25,694 nucleotides of DNA from assembly GCA_933822405.4 (NCBI GenBank), contig CAKOGP040001602.1, positions 1 to 25,694 of the forward strand. The letters are read 5' to 3'. Positions 20,381-25,694 of this stretch are shown here, in pieces. The notes under the pieces were generated by a model, which was not told where the DNA came from, ran no database searches, and saw nothing but the letters and a program-made list of their open reading frames with translations. Origin of the DNA: Cylindrotheca closterium (taxonomy: Eukaryota; Bacillariophyta; Bacillariophyceae; Bacillariales; Bacillariaceae). Each line of letters begins with the position of its first letter. Positions within the stretch are counted from its first letter, which is position 1. A program made the translations under genes and the position numbers.

Positions 20381-20845
20381 ACAAAGAAAGCAAGAATAGT
20401 AAAGTTAGTATCCTAATAAAGGAATACAGTACTGAATTCAAAATTGAAAACATGAAGTGCGATATGCATACTCAATGTGATACGATACTACTGCAGTCTA
20501 AACTTTGACTCTAGCCCGATTGAAAGTGTACGCTCACACGGTTATTAATCGCACCGGTAGATTACCCGGCGCCGCCTCCACTCCTGTGCTTGGACCGCAT
20601 GATGTAGCTTGTCTTGGGGATCGCACGCGCATGCTACCATGGAAACTGTGTCATACTGTACCGGTAATCTACATGCTACATAGAGAAGCGAGTATGTTTG
20701 GCACAGTAGCGAGGAACTACAGTAAGAGCATCTCCAGCCTTGGCTGGAGATGCTCTAAGCTACAGTACCGGTAGGGACTGGTTTGCACCGAGGTCGAATC
20801 ATAGGATTCGAGGACTCAACGGAATGGAGACTACGAGGGAGCTCT
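20381..20845. other. Intergenic region between MYB and copy B
   Basis: 465 bp without a recognised gene. It contains CTGTACCGGTAATCTAC near 20656-20672 and CTACAGTACCGGTAGG near 20760-20775, a 10-bp inverted pair (20557-20566 with 20663-20672), and a perfect palindrome flanked by TAA at 20723-20758. Confidence 0.5.
20726..20755. repeat. 30-bp perfect palindrome flanked by TAA: possible minimal foldback element
   Basis: Two 14-bp arms, GAGCATCTCCAGCC and its reverse complement, are separated by TT. TAA lies on each side (20723-20725 and 20756-20758). Arms like GAGCATCTCCA resemble inverted termini of plant MITEs as I recall them, and TAA is a PIF/Harbinger-type target. A simple hairpin is the alternative. 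Confidence 0.6.
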
Positions 20846-20988
20846 CGTTAATTGGACCAGAGAGTGTCCGTCATTCGTACGTTTATATAGTTTAACCTAG
20901 AGATTCGCACACATCTTGTAAAATCCCCATGTTTGTCATCGTACTCGTTTTCGTCCCAAATCTCTCGTACCTCGCTACTCAAATTAAC
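20846..20988 (+). repeat. 5' LTR of copy B
   Basis: 143 bp, without the small insertions found in the copy A LTRs, so probably closest to the family form. It begins CGTTAATTGG and ends CAAATTAAC. Confidence 0.88.
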
Positions 20989-21435
20989 GGTTTATCAGAC
21001 CCAATGAATCCACAATGGATAGAGGAGCCTGGGAAGGCTTTTGAATAATATCTGTTTGAGGAAATCGCCTCATTCAGCCATGGTTAGGATCACCATCGTT
21101 GTATCGATCTCGTGATTTTTTCATGCCACTATTTCGGCGTTCGGATGCGCACCGAAGGCTAATCACGTCGCAGCGTTTACTAAATTGTTTGCTAGAAAGG
21201 CTAAACGGCAGACGTGCCATGCGTGCAACCATCCGTGCCACGTTTATATACATCTCTCAATATGAGATGCTTCGACATTTAGGGCTAAATTATTTGAAGT
21301 TGCCAGATATCACCAACGTTCGCCTTCTGGCGATTCTCTCCAGTGATTTCTGACTTCAAGTCCGACACTTTTTCGACCTGAAACCAAACAACACATCAAA
21401 AACAACAAAAATCGTCAACACATCATCGCATCACA
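20989..21435 (+). other. Copy B leader with putative primer binding site
   Basis: Noncoding, matching 584-1023. GGTTTATCAGACCC directly follows the LTR and is the better-preserved form of the putative primer site. The gag ATG at 21436 follows an A-rich stretch. Confidence 0.6.
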
Positions 21436-22824
21436 ATGGCTGCTGTTATTCAATTTCGTAACTGGTGCAAAGTTGATCTCCTTATTCGACCCGTCCTCAC
21501 ACAACACATGACCAATGTTGAAGGTCTTGACTCTGTTGACTCCTTCGCTAACAGAACCACTTCTCAAGTCCGTGAAGACATCAAATATGGGAAGCTCCTC
21601 GTTTTGGTTCAGAGAACTCATACTCCAGCCCTTGGAACTATCCAAAATCTCCTTTTTATTGGTCAATTCTATGATGAAAACCCGGATCTCATGGAAGGGG
21701 ACTCCTACCCACTTCCTCCTCATCCTCCAAAGTTCAACAATCGCGATGGTCAAATCATGATGGAAAACATTGAAAGTTGGGCTCGTACCGCCTATGGATA
21801 TCGTGGAATTTGCCTTGATTATATTTTCCGTGAAAATTCTGAACTTCCAGTTGTTGGTGACCCTGGCTTTCTCAAAGCCGATGATGGCACTCGCTCCATT
21901 GAAGAAGAACTTGTCCGATGTGCTGCCCACACTGGTGCTGTGCTCCGTCGCAACAATCAGAAATTTTGGGTTATGCTCCATGCCGTCACACATGAAACTG
22001 ATGCCTACAATCACGTTCGTCAATTTGCTCCAACTTTGAATGGCCGAGCTGCTTACTTCGCTCTGTTTGCACAATATCGTGGAAGGGGACATTTCACCAA
22101 TGAACGCCAAGCTGCTGTCCGTGTCCTCGTAACACTTCACTGGAACGGTAAAGCTTGAGGCTTCACTTGGAATACTTTTATCAGTCGCCTTATTGGAGCC
22201 TTCAACGACCTCAAGTTGAACGGTGATCCACGCTCTGATGCAAATAAGGTTGACGTACTTCTCAAGAAAACTGTTGGAGATTCCTCACTTTCCAATGGAA
22301 GATCACATATTACAGGAGATGCCGTTCTCCGATCCAATTTCCAAGGTGCCATCAATTATTTAACAACACAAGTCTTAGCTGCAGGTAACGACAACACCCA
22401 GCGCCGCAATCGACAACTTGCTGCTTTCACACGTGGTGGTGGCGGACGCGGTGGTGATGGGAGAAATGGAGGTCGTGGCCGAGGAAATGGTGCCACAAAC
22501 CGCCTGCAATCAAATGTTCCAGATCGCTTTAGCCGCAATGGTATACTACTAAATGATGGAGGTTATTCAAATCAAATCTGGAGAGAGGAGTTTACACAAG
22601 AAGAAAGAAATATCTGTTTAGAAATGCATCGCAACCGTCGCAATGGTGGTGGTTGTGGCAGAAGAGGCCGTGAAGGCTGTGGTGGTCGTGGTCGTGGTCG
22701 TGGTATCAGCGCTGTCCATGATGGACGAGCTGATCAAGAAGAAACAAAAGAAGATAACAATGATGGGCGTGGGGCAGTTGCAGGAATGAGTCGTCGCCGT
22801 CGCAACCATCGTGAAGACAATTGA
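21436..22824 (+). pseudogene. gag of copy B, one premature TGA
   Basis: 463 codons in one frame, interrupted by TGA at 22156-22158. The N-terminal part is MAAVIQFRNW and so on, followed by the conserved IGQFYDENPDLMEGDSYPLP. The C-terminal part has two Arg/Gly-rich blocks (GGGGRGGDGRNGGRGRGNG and the GRGRGRG block near 22675-22710) and no CCHC zinc knuckle, so RNA binding probably uses RGG motifs. WREEFTQEERNICLEMHRNR lies between them. A 90-bp in-frame segment present in copy A is missing after 21588. The frame ends with TGA at 22822 in the context TGACTAG; the same frame then continues into protease. Confidence 0.85.
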
Positions 22825-24596
22825 CTAGGAACCTCATCTGTTGGATCCCTCACAAGCATTCGCCCAAACTCTTGTGTGGTATCAGTGTTATCATCTACAA
22901 ACACTCTTACCAACCGATGTGAACTGGACTCGCACGCAGATACATGTGCTTTTGACCCTGCTGGATGTTGCGTCCTTTCAACGTCCTCCCAGTCAATCAA
23001 TGTCACCGGTTTTCACAATGGTTTGAATATAAATGATGTTCGAATTGTGAATGTCTGTCTTGCCTTTGACTGTCCATTTGATCATTGAACCTACTGTCTG
23101 CATTTCTGTGAAGTGCTTCTGATCCCTGGTCTAGGATCACATCTACTCTGTGTCGATCAACTGCGTGCCAACAACGTAGTGGTAAATGACGTGCCGTCAA
23201 TTCGATTGCGGCCTGAACAACGAAACAGAGAAGCTCATGCTATTTTGACATCGGGTCCAAGGATCCCATTACTATTTGACAAACCAATTTCCTACTTTAC
23301 ATGTCGCCAACCTACAGATGAAGAGATCAGCGATATCATGGAGTTTCAACCTATTTGGATGGCTGCAGACATTCCTTAGCAGCCTTATGATCCTGACTCT
23401 CGGCGCCAAGAAGAAGCTCTGCGACAACAGATCGATGCTGACTATCAAACACCGTATCACCAACTCGCAGCTTTCACTCGACTTGATTCAACGCTCCCAA
23501 CTGCTGCTTGCCTTGACCGTTTACCGCAAGTTTTAGGGGACAGCAACAATGTCATATGTGGCGTACACAGTTTGACAATTCGATCAATGAAAACTTCCGG
23601 AAAATCCTACCTTATCAAGCCGGATCAACTTGCTCGTCGATGGAGAACCAGTATTGAATGTGCTCGTCGCACCCTGGAGAAGACAACTCAATGTGCCGTT
23701 TGTGATTGGACAGTCGTTCAAGGGTCTTGTCGTTTCCGCCCTGTACAATATCAGTTGGAGTACCCCTGATTAAAGACAAATGTCTATGTTGATGTTAAGT
23801 TTGGACCCTGCAAGTCAGCTGAAGGAAACACTTGCGTCGCGGTCTATGCTACACCAGTACAGTGGGCTCGTGCTTATCCGTTGAACAAAGAATCAGATGT
23901 TCACACAAGCCTCACACAACTATTTTGTCAGTTCGGTTTTCCCCAATGTCTCATACCTGACGACGCCAAGTCACTCACTCAAGGGAAATTCCAAGAAGTT
24001 GCTATCAAAGGACAAGTGCCAATTCATCCTATTGAGCCTCATCATCCTAATCAAGCACTGACAGAAGACACAATTTGGGAAGGAAGTCGACTTTACCGTC
24101 GATTCATGCATGCAAGGAACATCCCTATTGCGTTCTGGGATCGAGTTTTTATGTATGCTTTTGAGATTCGCAGTCACATGGCACTGGGACTTGCAATACA
24201 AGAAGGAGAATGTGGAGCCACAATTGTTTCTGGCAACACTAAAGATTTCTCTCACCTGGTTGATTTTGCTATTTGGGATTGGTGTTGGTGCCTTTCACCT
24301 AATCGCTCATCCAAGGATGGGAAGCAACTGTGCCGTTGGCTTGGTCCAAGTTTTACTATTGGAGCAGCTCTTTGTTTTGCTGTTGCTATTGCCAATGGAC
24401 AAGTACTACAACGAATGTCAGTGATTCCTCTGTCAGCCGAAGAGCGAAACAGTGAACCAATGGAAGAGAAAAAGAAAGAGTTTATGGAAGACCTGAAGAA
24501 GAATCTGAAGAAGAAGGCTGATGGAGTTTCTATCTCTGAAGAAGAACTTGATCGCATTCGGCATAAATACAACATGCCGATCTCTGCAATCAAAGA
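22825..24596 (+). pseudogene. Protease and integrase region of copy B pol
   Basis: Continues in the gag frame. Protease: CELDSHADTC at 22918-22947, with Asp-Ser-His where retropepsins usually have Asp-Ser/Thr-Gly, then INVTGFHNG. Later LLIPGLGSHLLCVDQL is the usual copia segment after protease. The integrase region has LARRWRTSIECARRTLEKTTQ, the core first acidic residue in VYVDVKFG, the second in CLIPDDAKSLTQGKF, and a candidate third in the TIWEGSRLYRRFM stretch. Stops at TGA 23086, TAG 23377 and TGA 23767 break the frame. The linker to RT is MEEKKKEFMEDLKKNLKKK. Without the stops this would be an ordinary copia pol order (PR-IN-RT). Confidence 0.85.
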
Positions 24597-25694
24597 TGTG
24601 GTTACCCGCAGTATGCACAATATGAAGATCACCCACAAGAAGATCCTCGTCACAAGATTGAAGATGATTTTGAAGAGCCGCCAGATCAAGAATCAGATCC
24701 TGTTGAGTTCGACAAATATGTCTCTGCAAAAGTATCGTCTAATGCAGATGGAGTTGAGACTTTTGGAGTCGTTCAAGGTCGGAAGTGTGACTCATCTGGA
24801 GCACTGATTGGTCACTACCACGAGAATCCACACCTTGACACATCTATCTATCAAGTGGAGTTTGAGGATGGAAAAGTGGAAAGCTTCTATGCAAATCAGA
24901 TTATTGAAGGAATAAGGATGAATGTCGACAATGAAGGTAACACGATGTACCGGATTTGCAAATTTATTGATCATCAACGTGATGGACGAGCAGTTAGAGG
25001 GGACGATGGATGGTATACTACCTCCAGCGGTCTCAAGCGTCCACAAAAGACAACCAAAGGATGGAAATTATTAGCTGAAATGAAAGGTGGAGAAACCGAA
25101 TGGCTTGACCTATCAGTAGCAAAAGAAGCGTTTCCTATCAAGGTCGCTGAATATGCTGTTGCAAACAAGCTTGTGTCAGAGCCTGCCTTTACGTGGTGGG
25201 TTTCCTACACTTTGAGAAAGCGTGATCGAGTTTGGAAAGCTGTTAAGCGCCGTGCTGTGAAAAGACAGAAGCCAGAAAAGTTTGGTATTGAAGTGCCTGG
25301 TCCTGGGCCCAAAGGTGTTGCACGTGCGTATGAACTTGATGCTGAGAATGGTACCTCACATTGGAGTGATGCCTTGATTAGAGAAGTGAAGACAATCCTA
25401 CCAGCTGTGACGATTCTGGAAGAAGATGAAGATGTTCCCGTTGGGTACCAGCTCATTGAGCTTATAACTGTTTTCAATGTCAAGATGGATCTCACACGGA
25501 AGGCACGAATATGTGCTAGAGGGGACCAAACGGATCCTCCAATGTCTGTCACCTATGCAAGTGTTGCGACAAGGGAAAGTATTCGACTTGCTTTTGTTAT
25601 TGCTGCTTTGAATGGTTTGAATGTTTTGAGTGCTGACGTCTCCGGTGCATATCTGAATGCCAAATGTGCCAAGAAAGTTTATTGTATTTTAGGG
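24597..25694 (+). pseudogene. Reverse transcriptase N-terminal part of copy B, cut by window end
   Basis: A G present in copy A (GATGGTGGTTAC) is lost here (GATGTGGTTAC, near 24597), so the RT frame lies one frame away from the integrase frame. From there it stays open to the window end. It contains RKARICARGDQT, TYASVATRESIRLAF and SADVSGAYLNAKC, like copy A. The YTDD catalytic half and RNase H lie outside the window. Confidence 0.85.

Larger units (their letters stand above)
20846..25694 (+). mobile_element. Ty1/copia retrotransposon copy B (3' end beyond window)
   Basis: Same family and orientation as copy A. Order: 5' LTR, leader, gag, protease, integrase, linker, start of reverse transcriptase. 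The last 140 bp or so are identical to copy A by eye (A about 2946-3087). It keeps the protease and integrase that copy A lost but has in-frame stops at 22156, 22822, 23086, 23377 and 23767 and a one-base loss near 24600. The right LTR and target duplication lie outside the window. Confidence 0.92.

Noticed and set aside
19999..20508. Separate 169-aa gene after the MYB gene
   Set aside because: It is MYB exon 4 plus a retained intron. Splicing 20161 to 20244 restores a MYB-like tail and a stop at 20378-20380.
20505..20774. 89-aa open frame in the spacer before copy B
   Set aside because: No family resemblance, and it covers the TAA-flanked palindrome; probably chance.
22099..23556. The segment missing from copy A as a spliced intron of the copia RNA
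   Set aside because: The missing segment begins AATGAA and ends GTCATA, so there are no GT-AG ends, and the second missing segment also lacks them.

Overview
The window looks like nuclear DNA of a diatom, most likely a pennate one. The genes have short GT-AG introns (58-96 bp). Two Ty1/copia elements carry the ELDSHADTC protease box and RGG-rich Gag that I associate with diatom CoDi-type elements. The host genes are eukaryotic: SEC13, a three-repeat MYB, an F-box/Tubby protein, a MATE transporter and a DUF2439 protein. The lineage is inferred; no marker gene proves it.

Layout. (1) 1-4890: an old copia protease fragment (about 141-437 plus 4854-4890) is split by copia copy A (438-4853). Copy A has a GCCAT target duplication, an extra tandem 3' LTR, a broken gag and an RT-RNase H region; protease and integrase are almost entirely deleted. 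(2) 4976-6073 (+): DUF2439 (Mte1/ZGRF1 N-terminal type) protein. (3) 6486-9181 (-): four-exon MATE transporter. (4) 9182-12732: the divergent intergenic space between MATE and the Tubby gene. It is inflated by a complete but internally deleted hAT element (9402-10657; 17-bp inverted termini, 8-bp duplication) and by an unclassified inverted-repeat element (10734-12439). Without them the space would be about 578 bp. (5) 12733-15984 (+): F-box/Tubby-like protein. (6) 16535-17549 (-): SEC13. (7) 17868-20380 (+): 3R-MYB factor with five exons, sharing a 318-bp divergent promoter region with SEC13. (8) 20846-25694 (+): copia copy B, more complete than A (LTR, leader, gag, protease, integrase, start of RT), with several in-frame stops and one frameshift, running off the window.

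The host genes are ordinary and probably unrelated: possible fork or recombination repair, transport, phosphoinositide-linked regulation, COPII/nuclear pore and cell-cycle transcription. The least ordinary signals are a TGA-CTA-G stop context exactly at the Gag/Pol boundary of copy B, the reading-frame-preserving large deletions in the copia copies, the head-to-tail LTR pair at the end of copy A, the unclassified inverted-repeat element with its paired TTTCAGCA clusters, a 30-bp palindrome flanked by TAA, and recurring GTACC-type words in the spacers.

Start codons were checked against the sequence. For MATE, SEC13 and MYB the longest open frame begins with a non-ATG codon, so the first in-frame ATG was used instead.
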